Shown in pieces: positions 11,428 through 21,178 of a stretch of DNA of 28,927 nucleotides. Numbering within the stretch: position 1 is the first letter of the stretch; each line of letters opens with the position of its first letter. Under the pieces are notes generated by a model. It did not search any database and was not told the origin of the DNA. It worked only from the letters and a program-made list of their open reading frames with translations. A program made the position numbers and the translations under genes. The DNA comes from Plantago elongata (taxonomy: Eukaryota > Streptophyta > Magnoliopsida > Lamiales > Plantaginaceae): the NCBI GenBank assembly GCA_036897095.1, contig JAYMSP010001778.1, forward strand, positions 1 through 28,927, given 5' to 3'.

Positions 11428-12354
11428 ATAGCTGGTGTAGTGAAGTGGTTCAAAACCTATGATATAGGAAGACAAAAATTAGTGTTGTAGTTCCTAATTC
11501 CTACCCTTTTCTCTTTTGGCCCATAGTTGGGTAAATTTTCAACTAGCTATACATCATATTATGGAGAAAATAAGACACACTAGTAATTATTCAATTGTAC
11601 TGGTAGAGCTCTACTGTTCTAATTTGCTTTGGGCTTGGTGTTATTTCTTGACCTTTTGGGTTGAGCAATTGGAATGAGCCTCACGCTGGGGCAATTTCCC
11701 GATCATGAGCTTCCCCCGTAATAATTTAAGATATGAGGGGAGCTAATGATCAGGAAGCCTGAGTCGAGCGCCTTAGCAATTCATGTAATCTTGACCTAAC
11801 ACCAGCGAGCCCAGAGGATAGTGCTAAATATGATTAGCCCTTGTGACTAGGGCATTTCAGGCTTGGAATGCAATCTTTTACCTTTCGCGAAGTCTTTAAA
11901 GTCAAGTTTAAGTTTGGCGAACGAGGTCGGACTCACTACTTCTAATAAATCATCATTGATTTCATGTTGATTTCATGTTTGAAAAACATTTAGTTCAATC
12001 AGTTTTCTGTTAATGTACAAAATTTCCAATTTTGGCTCAATTATAGAAGATTAGGAGTTGGGTATTTTTTGACCTTATGTTCGCCTATTGGGGACTAATA
12101 TATGGGACTGTATAATTACATCACTCTTTGATTAGTCTGTTACATAATTTTGTCTTTTGTGAGCTTAGTTTCCCATTCCAGAATCAACAGCTACACCTAT
12201 ACATTACTTACTATCCATAGTTTGTTACATAATTTGTTACATTGTGTAATCCGCGAATGTAGTCCTTCAGTCAAGTTAGGACCAAAACACCTGAAGACTT
12301 TAAACTAGAGATTTAAATGGTTCATGAATTAGTTATTAGTATAACACCAAGTAG
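11428..12354. other. Gene-free stretch with moderately GC-rich core
   Basis: 11,640-11,930 is richer in GC than its surroundings and contains phrases such as GAGCCTCACGCTGGGG and CACCAGCGAGCCCAGAGG. No frame there is open for long and no domain is recognisable. It could be a decayed repeat of unknown type. The remainder is plain AT-rich DNA. Confidence 0.45.
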
Positions 12355-12458
12355 CTATTTGGTATAAAATTTGAATTCAGTTTTGTCAATTTAAATGGTC
12401 TATTTTATACACAAAATATATAATTCAAATTGGTCAATTCGAATTGTATATCAATCAG
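12355..12458. mobile_element. Small MITE with 24-bp imperfect terminal inverted repeats
   Basis: The left end, CTATTTGGTATAAAATTTGA and onward, and the inverted right end, CTGATTGATATACAATTCGA and onward, match at 18 of 24 positions. The element is about 104 bp, AT-rich and non-coding. TTTGGTATAAAATTTGAATT-like ends occur on many short plant MITEs. No target duplication was resolved, so the superfamily is left open. Confidence 0.5.
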
Positions 12459-12501
12459 ACCCGTAAAAATATGTTAATCTTTTTTCTGTTTACAAAAGTT
12501 T

Positions 12502-12573
12502 CGCGTTGCCGGGAATTGAATCCGGGCTGTCTGAAGTGAAAGCGAGATATCCTAACCGCTGGATGACAACGGG
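12502..12573 (-). tRNA. tRNA-Glu (anticodon UUC)-like sequence, probably decayed
   Basis: Read on the - strand this is 72 bases with the layout of plant tRNA-Glu. The acceptor stem CCCGTTG/CAACGCG has one mismatch. The D arm is CATCCAGCGGTTAGGATA, the anticodon loop CTTTCAC (UUC, from 12538-12540 on +), and the T arm CCGGA-TTCAATT-CCCGG. Plant tRNA-Glu(UUC) normally has a TCTGG/CCAGA anticodon stem. Here the stem is TCTCG facing TTCAGA, so it is badly paired with an apparent extra base, and the T stem has one mismatch. That pattern suggests a pseudogene rather than a working tRNA. No A-rich tail or flanking duplication was seen. Confidence 0.6.
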
Positions 12574-12761
12574 TGGTAGGATATGTTAACTTCAACTATT
12601 TAGTTTAGTTCAACTGTACTAGTACTTCGATCTCTTCATTGCACTAAATCCTTTCCATTTTTTACTTGTACAAATTTTAAGGAATTTGAGTAAAAAAGTG
12701 ATTTATATAAATAAAGTAATACGTGTGTACGTGTTAATAATTTTTATATAAAAATAACATA

Positions 12762-13003
12762 TACTTCATTCACCTTGAATTTGAAGTCCCATATTTCATT
12801 TGGGTTGTTCCAAATTAAAAGTCTCATTTCTTAAATAAAAAATCTCTCTCATACTTTATACATTATTTATCATACTTTATTCACTATTTTTCTACTTTAT
12901 TCAATCACATTCATACATTATTACCTTCTTTATTATTTTATCACTTTTTTCTTAAAATTTATATCCGATTCCGCGGTACTTTTAATTTAGGACGGAGAGA
13001 GTA
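12762..13003. mobile_element. Stowaway-like MITE, copy 5 (inverted relative to copy 4)
   Basis: About 238 bp (12764-13001) between TA dinucleotides. The right end, inverted, begins CTCTCTCCGTCCTAAATT; the left end is a weaker CTTCATTCACCTTGAATTT. Read in reverse, its interior matches copy 4 over most of its length (CCGCGGAATCG, GAATGTGATTGAATAAAGTA, AATGTATAAAGTATGAGAGA). The two copies are therefore the same family in opposite orientation, about 1.3 kb apart. Confidence 0.85.
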
Positions 13004-13940
13004 TGTAATTGAAAAAGAATAAACATTCATAATTAATAAATAAATGAAGAAACTTATGCCAATAAAATACGAATCATGCTCCTTCTACATAGATGCATGT
13101 CAAACCAAATTCAAATAAAATAAGTGAGAAGAATAGATACGATTTAAATTTAATTACAAATTAAGTGTCACTTTGTGAATTATTATACTAACTTTAAAAT
13201 TAAAATAAGTCAATTATTTTGAATACCGAAATATTGTTAGAACTCTTTTTAGTTCCAGTTTGTCCCGCTTTAATAAAAGTGACTAGGATTCGTCTAGAGC
13301 ACTTCTTTTGACGAGAATATCTTATTTAAGGTATTTTCCAAATATTATTAGAAAACAACATCTTTAGAATTTTCATTTTGGTCAGACATTTAGGAGAAGA
13401 AGGTACTAGATTCTCTTAGATGACAAGGTAAGTAGATTATTTAGAATGTTCTATTTTATCTTCGTAAATCTTTATAACTGTTTTATTTTCTTTAAAACCT
13501 TACTACCTGAAATAACCTGTCATATAGCAAGTATAAATATGACATAGGGCTTAACTTAATTATTATGAATGAGATGCTTATTGATATGAATATCACTACT
13601 ACCGTTTTGAGTGCACCGACTAAGTCAATACCTATTTGCGACCCTATCCATTTAATGGGTGAAATCGTTCTTAGGAACGTCAAATCTATCAATACCATGG
13701 CAAAAGGCTCGATAATTCATACCACACATTACTCATAAAAAATAACGTCCCATCATATTAATTATCTAATTAATCTCCTTTTTAAATATCGGATACTCAA
13801 ATATACCCCCAATTAGACACCAAAATTTATATAAGCATTATACCCTCGGTAAAATTAGTTATAGATATAAAAGAATTCGAAGTGACATTAAGAGTACTTA
13901 AAATCATCAAGTCAAATCATAAAAATGGTCATTTATTACC
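13004..13940. other. Stretch without recognisable features
   Basis: No domain or bounded repeat is seen. A + strand frame around 13,565-13,735 and a - strand frame at 13,492-13,698 are open for 55-70 codons, but neither resembles a family I know. As this adjoins the hAT fragment it may be non-coding parts of that transposon. Confidence 0.45.
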
Positions 13941-14700
13941 TAAATGCATAGAAAAGTTTCAGATATTTCACAAAGGATTTAGCAGCCTTCCTGCCAATCA
14001 ACTTCAAGGGTAGGACTTGGTGAATTCTGAATTTCAAGACAAAGTTTACTGATAATGTGGTGGAGAACTTGGTGAATTATTTTGCGAAGATTATTCCGGT
14101 AAGCTGTAAAGCCATGGGACTGATGTTTTGGCATGGTTTAATTTGGTATATTTGGAAATCAAGAAATGAGTGCATTTTTAAAGGAGATTTGCCTATAGTA
14201 GAATATCCTGTGGTAACCATCAAATATAACACCTGGTTGTGGAATTCTAGCAGAAAAGTGGTGGACGCTTCCTATTGTTTTTTGGACTGCAAACAACATC
14301 CAACGTTGGTGATGAATTGGAAGACTAGGAACAACAACTAATTTGTTTGTGTTATCTTGAATTTTGTGTTCACTCTTTTCATGTGTCGCCTGATGTGTTG
14401 TTTTTGCATTGGCCCTCCTTGTGTTGTTAGCATTTCTAGTATTTATAATATATAGTTTTCTTCTTGAGAAAAAAAAAAAAACCCCTTCAAGGGAAGGACC
14501 ATGCTTATGATTTTGCACTGAAGTCAATTTCAAAGCAATCTCTAGCATATTATAAGTAGAATTCCATCTAGTTTCAACATCAAAACATAGGGGACTCTTG
14601 CTTTCAATTTTCTAAACACTAACACATTTCTTAAATGCATCTGAGTCTAGTAGGGGATGAGGCAATATTATCATATGACATTTCAAATTTTGAAAAGTGA
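13941..14700 (-). pseudogene. hAT transposase fragment (catalytic-core region), split by a LINE
   Basis: On the - strand, 14,700-14,485 reads in turn SSPTRL, DAFKKCV, KIESKSPLCFDVETRWNSTY and NMLEIALKL. This is the conserved hAT pattern in which a Leu-Asp-Val/Thr-Arg-Trp-Asn-Ser-Thr-Tyr block follows an FK-CV motif. After the LINE, 14,016-13,941 continues with VDWQE, then KSFVKYLKLFYAF, matching the DW...FVKFLK..FY block that comes next in these transposases. The piece then meets a possible donor site (TTTAG/GTAATA). It carries an in-frame stop after CVSV, a frame change between SSPTRL and DAFKK, and a one-base insertion after DWQE. hAT transposases cut and paste DNA in the nucleus; this copy cannot be active. 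Confidence 0.85.
14002..14499 (+). mobile_element. 5'-truncated L1-type LINE with target-site duplications
   Basis: The insertion (about 14,017-14,484) encodes on the + strand only the very end of a LINE polyprotein. Frame 14,057-14,341 contains MFWHGLIWYIWKSRNECIFK, the W.IWK.RN..IF signature found after the zf-RVT domain, and ends in N-rich residues. A non-coding tail and an A run (14,469-14,481) follow. It is bounded by CTTCAAGGGTAGGAC (14,002-14,016) and CTTCAAGGGAAGGAC (14,485-14,499), direct repeats matching at 14 of 15 bases. The insertion interrupts the hAT transposase fragment read on the other strand. The one mismatch between duplications suggests a fairly recent event. Confidence 0.88.
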
Positions 14701-15001
14701 ATCAATATGATATTCCAAACCAACCCGCAATAAGGTTAAGTATATGTGAACAACACCCACTTCATATGCAAAAACTCATGATCTAGAATAGTACCTAATG
14801 AGTTGTAATTTTGGCACCAAGTACATGCCTACGTAAAGTGTAAGATATAATGTGGTTGCCTTCGTATAAAGTACCCTCGTGAGGCCACTTCAATGTTCTC
14901 CTCGAAGGCTCTCACAGTGAGTGTTCTCTTCAAAAGGCTCTCCTCGGAAGTGTGATGTGCTATTATTGATATCATGGCGTCTTCAAGTTCCCTTCGAATG
15001 A

Positions 15002-15725
15002 GTCCTCTTGGGTGAGTTTCCTGTAGATGGTTTCCTCACCATTGGCACGGTTCTTGATCCCAGGTTTAAGATGCAGAAGATTGAGCTCTACAACTCTCGT
15101 ATTCATAGTGATGGCGATGTGGTCTATACCAATCAAGTCCGTGAATTCATTGATACACTGTTTGTTTCATATGGAGGTAGCATTCATAGCTCTTCAGGGT
15201 TGGACAAGTCGATCATGGTAGCACTAGTAGTGCTTTACCGTCTTCCGTGTATGCTTGTGAGGCATGGTGCCATGCCAACGATTCAGGAGCTAGTGAAAAA
15301 ACTGAAGTTGAGAAGTATTTAGCTGAGGAAAAGTTCAATGATTTGATGAATTTGAACGTTCTGGATTGGTGGAAGCAGAACCATGAGAGCCTGGGCATTG
15401 TGGGTAAGATAGCTAGGGACATTTTGGCAATCCCAGCTACTACCGTTGCTTCTGAGTCTTTCTTCAGTACGGGAGGAAAGGTTATATCGGAATCACGCTC
15501 AAAGATGTTGTCGGATATGGTAGAGGCAATAGTGGTATCTCGTCATTGGATATCTTTTCTAACAGATGGTAGGTGAATTTATTTTACTTGTTTCATATCT
15601 AGCATATTTGATGAACTATTTATTATATTCATCTTTTTTTTTTTCCAATTCTTTTTGGAGCAGATACCGTGGGTGATGGTGCTACTGGTGTGGAGATGGA
15701 CTTGGTAGAATTTGAAGAAATTTAG
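15002..15725 (+). pseudogene. hAT transposase C-terminal region with dimerisation domain
   Basis: From 15,008 the frame reads GEFPVDGFLTIGTVLDPRFK, the LT+.VLDPR+K block of hAT transposases. A frame change near 15,205-15,215 leads to a second frame with EVEKYLAEEKF, LDWWKQNHESLG and ARDILAIPATTVASESFFST. The last is the classic hAT dimerisation domain (W-W, IPAT..SE..FS..G). A 95-bp GT-AG intron (15,569-15,663) precedes a short acidic last exon ending DLVEFEEI and a stop at 15,723-15,725. The dimerisation part is well preserved. The N-terminal BED finger and the core are not upstream on this strand; a core-like piece lies next door on the opposite strand. Confidence 0.88.
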
Positions 15726-16068
15726 CATCTAAGCTCTTTTTCTCATGAGGTATTTCAACGAATATGTTTGTTTTTGTTGTTTGATTTGTTTCTTCATCCA
15801 TCCCCAGTTATTCTCTAATTTGAATTTATTTTATGTATGGTTTAGGGAAGAGAATCAAGTGGAAGCTGACAATCTAGCTTGTTTCGGAAGTTCTTTTGAT
15901 AGTTTGAAGTCTAAATGTTCTTTAATAGCTTGATATTTTAGATTTTGATAGGACTTGAACCATTCACATTTAGTTTCTTGCAATCGGGTTTGTAATATGC
16001 AAGACATTAATATTAAGTGATGCATTTTATTTCGAAAAATACAAAATTTGGACCATAACTGGGTCAAA

Positions 16069-16325
16069 ATTCGGATTGGGTTCAAACCGGGTCAAAATTT
16101 GAATTAGGGTCAACTACCGGACCTGTCAGGATCCGGGTCGTGAAACGGGTCAGAAAATTGGGCGGGCTGAAAATTTTTGGGTCGGGCCGGGTTTAGTACG
16201 GGTGGTCTTCGGGTTGGGTGGTACATGAGTGCGGGTACAATACCCAACCCGAACTCGTACTTAAATATATTTTCGGGTTTATGCATGTTTTGGATCGAGT
16301 TGGGTTGGGTTGGGTTCCTACCCAT
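16069..16325. repeat. GGGT-rich subterminal region, probable hAT end
   Basis: Dense GGGTCGGG, GGGTTGGG and CCGGGT motifs run from about 16,069 to 16,325, finishing in three tandem GGGTT units. Such short GC-rich motifs repeated near the ends are typical of plant Ac-like hAT elements, where they are transposase-binding sites. The position about 350 bp downstream of the hAT stop codon fits the right end of that element. The short open frames across it on both strands are artefacts of its composition. Confidence 0.6.
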
Positions 16326-16333
16326 TTACAAGA

Positions 16334-17590
16334 CTAAATGGTGTTGTCAGGTGGCAACTGCAGCTTATATACTACCTTTCCAATCTTCTGAAAAATGGTG
16401 AAGGGACCATAATATTTGGAAGACAACAACTTAAGGTTCTTCCTTATAGCTACAGAAGCTTGACGATAAAGCTGAAGTTTGAGGTACACTTCATCACCAA
16501 CCTCAAAGGATCTCTCAGAGTTGTGTTTGTCAGCAAAAAACTTCATCCTACTCTGAGCAATAGTTAAATTCTCTTTAATGAGTTGAGTGGTCCTATTTTT
16601 TGCCTTTAACCACTGCTCAATAGTCTCATGCTTCCCAGGAAAATATGGACCTATAGATAGATGAGAAGGCTCATACCCATATAAGGCTTGAAAAGGAGTT
16701 ATCTTCAGAGCTGAGTGGTAACTTATGTTATACCAGAACTCAGCCAAAGCCAACCATTTTGTCCACTTGTGTTGTTGTTAGCTTACCATGCACCTTAAAT
16801 AATTTTTCAGACACTGGTTTACTCTTTCAGTCTGTCCATCCGACTGTGGATGATAAGCACTTGAATAATGAAGCTCAGTACCAATAATTCTGAAAATTTC
16901 TTTCCAGAAATTACTAGTAAACACCTTGTCTCTGTCAGACACAATGCTGATAGGCATCCCATGCAGCTTATAGATATTGTCAACAAATATCTTAGCAATT
17001 TGCTATGCAGTGTAGGGGTGAGTTAATGCTATGAAGTGTGCATACTTGGTATGCATATTACCAATTGCTATCTTTAACTGCAAATTTAGGCAAACCTTCC
17101 ATAAAATCCATAGCTATATGACTCCAGTTCAGATCAGGTATATGCAATGGTTGTAGTAAACCTGGGTATGCTGGATTGTCACCTTTGCTCACTTTCCACA
17201 CATCACAAGCCATGATAAACTAATTTATATCTCTCTTCATGTTAGGCCATATGAATACAGATTTAGCCCTTTGATAAGTAGCATTCATACCTGAGTGAGC
17301 ACCAATAGAGCTTTCATGGATATGTCTGATTAACTTTTCTCTGAGAACAACTTTCTCACCAATGACCAACCTGCCTTTACACCTCAACACTCCATTTTGG
17401 TATACAAGTTCAGGTTGGTTATCAGAATCCACTAGCAAGGCTGCAATGATTTCTTGAATTTTTTGATCACCATCATAGCTTTTTTGTACTTCAGCAATCC
17501 ATTGTGGAACAATAGTGCTCAAACTCTGCAGCTCCTCATTATTCTCAGCAAGGATTCTTGATAAGGCACCTGTTGCCTTATTTTCCACTC
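16334..17590 (-). pseudogene. Gypsy fossil: integrase region
   Basis: Includes the zinc-binding N-terminal part (HIHESSIGAHSGMNATYQR, then FIWPNM) and, further on, the late-core signature AEFWYNISYHSALKITPFQA followed by LYGYEPS. The part nearest the end carries the YGPF..... KIGKVVYKLQLP pattern common in plant Gypsy integrases. The segment between these blocks is recognisable but degraded. In a live element the enzyme inserts the cDNA into the genome; here it is a relic. Confidence 0.9.
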
Positions 17591-18900
17591 CTCTCTATAG
17601 AAAATCTCATAATCCAACCCAAGAAGTTTGACTATCCATTTATGCTGTAGTGCAGAGGTAGTTTTTTGCTCAAGTAAATACTTAAGACTTTGTTGGTCAA
17701 TCTTAATTATAAACCTGTTCCCTTTTAGATAGTGTTTCCACTTGTCTACAACCATTAGCACTGCATAGAAATCCTTTCATATGTTGATAATGCAAGAGAT
17801 TTACTCAAATAAGCGATGGGTCCCTAGCCTTGAGTGAGAAAAGCTCCAATGCCACTACCTGATGCATTAGTCTCCAGAATAAAATGGCTTTGTGAAGTCA
17901 GGTAAAGCTAATACAGGTCCAGTGCTCATGATAATTTTCAGTTTCTGGAAAGCTTCCTCGACTAAATCATTCCAGTGAAAATTATCCTTCTTTAGTAATT
18001 CATATAAGGGCTTGCAAACCACTGCATATCCCTTAATGAATTTTCCATAGTAACCAGTCAATCCCAATATCACTCTTAGCTGCTTGATTGTTTTTTGTGT
18101 TGGCCAATTCAGAATACACTCAATCTTTCTAGGGTCTGTAGCTACCCCATCCCCTGATATGATATGGCCTAAATACTCCACCTGATTCTGACCAAAAGAA
18201 CATTTCTCAACCTTTGCATATATAGTGTGTTCTCTCAGTATCCGCAACACAATTCTCAAGTGATGCATATGCAAATCTAGAGTAGAGCTATTTACCAAGA
18301 TGTCGTCAAAGAAAACTAGAAAACTATTTTCTCAAATGATCTGCAAATATCTTATTCATCAGAGATTGAAATGTAGCTGGTGCATTGCTCAATCCAAAGG
18401 GCATAACCAAAAATTCATAATGGCCTTGATGTGTTCTGAATCCAGTGTATCCCACATCTTCAGTTTTCATCCTTATCTGATGATAGCTTGACCTAAGATC
18501 AATTTTTGAGAAAAATTTGGATCCATGTAGCTCATCCAGAAGCTCATCTATAATTGGCATGGGATAGTCATGCTTGATAGTCAACTCATTCAGGTATTCG
18601 TAATCAATACACATCCTCCAAGTCCCATCTTTCTTTTTTACAAGCAAAACTGGTGCTGCAAAAGCACTGGAGCTGTGTTTGATAACTCCACTGTCCAACA
18701 TTTCCTTAATAATATTCTCAATCTCTACCTTAAAGGCATGTGAGTACCTGTAAGGTGATTGTTTCTTGGGAACTGATCCAGGCTTGAGAGTGATCTGGTG
18801 CTCAATCTCTCTTTGAGGTGGTAATGTGTTTGGTTTAGCAAAAACATCTGAGAAATCATCTAATACATGTTGTATCTCAGGTTTGATTTCTTCTTCCATA
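17520..18900 (-). pseudogene. Gypsy fossil: reverse transcriptase and RNase H region
   Basis: Starts with a linker ([20 protein letters not shown]), then [42 protein letters not shown] and [15 protein letters not shown], followed by [25 protein letters not shown] catalytic-box motif is visible near 18.3 kb. The thumb/connection stretch (VEYLGHIISGDGV) and an RNase-H-like stretch (FIIKIDQQSLKYLLEQ) follow. All are standard Ty3/Gypsy landmarks in the expected order. Confidence 0.93.
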
Positions 18901-19039
18901 GGCTGAGCAGAAATAGCAAAGAATTGCCCTTGTGATCCCTCACACCCACTTCTGAGTAGCTTGTGGAAACTTCACCCTGAAATGAGTTTACATTCACTAT
19001 TATCAGTGAGAGCTTGCAGTGTGATGCTCCTCTTTAATG

Positions 19040-19310
19040 TCACTGCATCTTCTCATAATTAAATTCTGGTGGATTCATGAGTCTGAGCCACTCACCACCC
19101 AGAACCATATGATAACCTCCTAAATTAAGCAACCTCATGGGAAATGTGAACTCATTTCCTTGTATGGTCCAAGTGAAATTAGGACAGCTTACTAGTGTAC
19201 CTCCTCCTGCTACATTGATTCTGTGCATAGGTGCTTGTAAAATTTCACATCCAATCTGATGTGATGTCTCTTCATCAATGAGGGAATTAGTTGCTCCAGT
19301 ATCAATCAAT
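19040..19310 (-). pseudogene. Gypsy fossil: aspartic protease region
   Basis: Contains the retroviral-type protease active-site motif DTGATNSLID near its start, and a downstream VLGGEWLR block typical of plant Gypsy proteases (usually GMDWL or GxxWL). It lies between the gag zinc knuckle and the reverse transcriptase. Confidence 0.88.
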
Positions 19311-19497
19311 ATGCATAGGTCATGTTTCTTTTATTGACCAATAAACTTGAATGTGTTTTTATTCACACTCCCAGAGATGGCATGCAAAGAAATCACATCA
19401 GCATCTTCAATATTTTCTACTACTACAGTGGTTTCAAGCTCCACTACATCATTCTCCTGTTGTTGCGCCTTGTGATGAGCCTCAGCTTCTTCATCTG

Positions 19498-20600
19498 TCA
19501 TAATAATATATAAAGTAGTAGTGCACACTTATGCCCTTTCACCCACTTCTCATCACAGTTAAAACACAAGCCTGATTCCCTTCTCTGTGTCATTTCCTCT
19601 ATAGTGAGAAACTTTCTCTGTATCTGAGAGTGATCTACTACTTGTCTTGGCCTATTATTCACCACGTGAGTGTTTCCTCTACTAGTATTCACCATTGACT
19701 TCACAAGTGCCTTAATCTTCTTATACCAGCAGTCAAATATTGAGTCTTGTTCAAAAGCATATTGCATAGTTTGTTTGAGAGGAATCGGATGTTGTCCTAA
19801 AATTGCAACCCTGAGCTCCTCCTTCAATCCCTTAACAAAAACTCCAATATAGAAAGCTTCACTGTGTTTATTACCAAACAGAGTAAACAAGGCCTTGCTT
19901 TTTTCAAAATTTTAACATATTCATGCAAAGATCCTGTTTGATGCAAGCTAGTAAAATCTTGTGATATGGTTTCTTCCTTAATTCCACCAAATCTTTCACA
20001 AACACTCTCAACAAAAAACTGCCATGCAAGAGTACGATGTTCAACAAAAAATGTTTGAAACCAAAACTTAGCTTCATCGCCGAAGTTCACTGCAGCAAGA
20101 TATTCCTTTTGCTCATCTGGAATGTTTGGCACTACTCTGAAGTAAGTCTCACAGCTCAGCAACAAAGAATGGGGATTTGATCCATCAAACCTTGGAAACA
20201 CCACTTTTGGCACATAACTGTAAGCAGCTTGATTTCTCCCAGCATGTAACGTATTTGAGTTCTGATCTCTCTAGAATCATTGATACCACCCATTATCCTT
20301 ACTGGCGGCTGACCAAGAGCTCGTCCTAACACAGAGTCAGGTGTTCCCCCACTCATGTGCTCATGGATCTGGTCCATTCGTTCCTGAAAGGTTTGTAGCA
20401 CAGTTTTAACTTGTTGAGCTTCAACATTTTGGTTTGTGGTTATTTGGTTGAGTTGGTTCTGTATAATCTTTTGGTTTTCTACATATGAGATTTGCTTACC
20501 GGCAAGCTCATCCAATCGATCTTGTAGTGAGTTAAGTTGATTAACTTGGGACATAGTCATGTTTGAAAAATAGGCTGAATATTCAGAGGATTCGGAGTGT
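19498..20600 (-). pseudogene. Gypsy fossil: gag region
   Basis: A coiled-coil-prone head (LNSLQDRLDELAGKQ) is followed by the retrotransposon gag core, with FPRFDGSNPHSLLLSCETYF, WFQTFFVEH and YVKILKKARP. It ends in a CCHC zinc knuckle (CFNCDEKWVKGHKC) at about 19.55 kb. These identify the nucleocapsid and capsid parts of a plant Gypsy element. Confidence 0.88.
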
Positions 20601-20602
20601 AA

Positions 20603-21178
20603 CCTGGCTCTGGATGCCAAATTGTTACGTCCCCGAGCTATGGTTAAAGATTAGATAGAAGAAAGGGAAGGAATTTGAGTCGAAGTGGGAGACTAATAAA
20701 CGATATGAGAAGGAAAGTGTTGCATAGCAGTTCAATTCATACTTAGCTCCAAAAGTGAGCAACGATTACAATAAATATGAGTTCAACCCTAGCAAAATGA
20801 TCCAACGATCACAAAATGAAACCTAAAATCTACGACAGAGATGAATCGCACACAAGATAAGGATTGATGCTCTGATTATTTGAAACTACAGATAAAAACT
20901 TATCGCCATGGTTACAAAGACAGAGGTACAATCTTGTTCTTCAGCAGCCGTTGATGGGCGAACGAGATCACTCGTTGTACTTCCTTTCAGTATCCGTTGG
21001 ATTGCTATTGATCTGACGGTCCTCTTTCAACTCTTCTGGCGACAACGTTTCCTTTAGTTGCTGGCTATTTGGCTTTTTACTAGAAATGCGACTTCTCCTT
21101 TTATCCCGCGCCTTAGCCGTTGGAGTGTATGTGACAAACATTTCCATTTCTTCTGCAGTAAGAGTGTGAATCGTGACA
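20603..21178 (-). repeat. Gypsy fossil: probable LTR and primer-binding site
   Basis: On the - strand TGGCATCCAGAGC (20,607-20,619) resembles the TGGTATCAGAGC primer-binding site for initiator tRNA-Met. It follows directly on a possible LTR edge, TGTTACG at 20,623 on the + strand. The other edge may be CGTGACA ending at 21,178, which would give inverted TG/CA-type ends and an LTR of about 556 bp; an alternative edge lies near 21,136. A TATA-like GGATAAAAGG on the - strand near 21,092 fits a promoter. The outer edge is uncertain because no second LTR is present for comparison. Confidence 0.6.

Larger units (their letters stand above)
16334..21178 (-). mobile_element. Broken Ty3/Gypsy LTR retrotransposon (fossil)
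   Basis: On the - strand the order is LTR, primer-binding site, gag, protease, reverse transcriptase, RNase H, integrase. Protease-RT-integrase order and motifs such as [15 protein letters not shown] identify Ty3/Gypsy. The gag zinc knuckle and the integrase style resemble chromoviruses of the Reina/Tekay sort, though no chromodomain is seen. The copy is clearly dead, with roughly ten breaks by eye. Only the LTR at the gag side is apparent; coding similarity stops at about 16.33 kb, beside the GGGT-rich hAT-like region. With one LTR its age cannot be read from LTR divergence; the good state of most domains suggests moderate age. Confidence 0.92.

Noticed and set aside
14159-14548. 129-codon frame on -
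   Set aside because: It is a chance join of LINE antisense sequence and the hAT transposase piece; only its first 20 or so residues (hAT) are meaningful.
16110-16325. Proline- and glycine-rich frames on both strands
   Set aside because: They are the translation of the GGGT-rich subterminal repeat; composition alone explains them.
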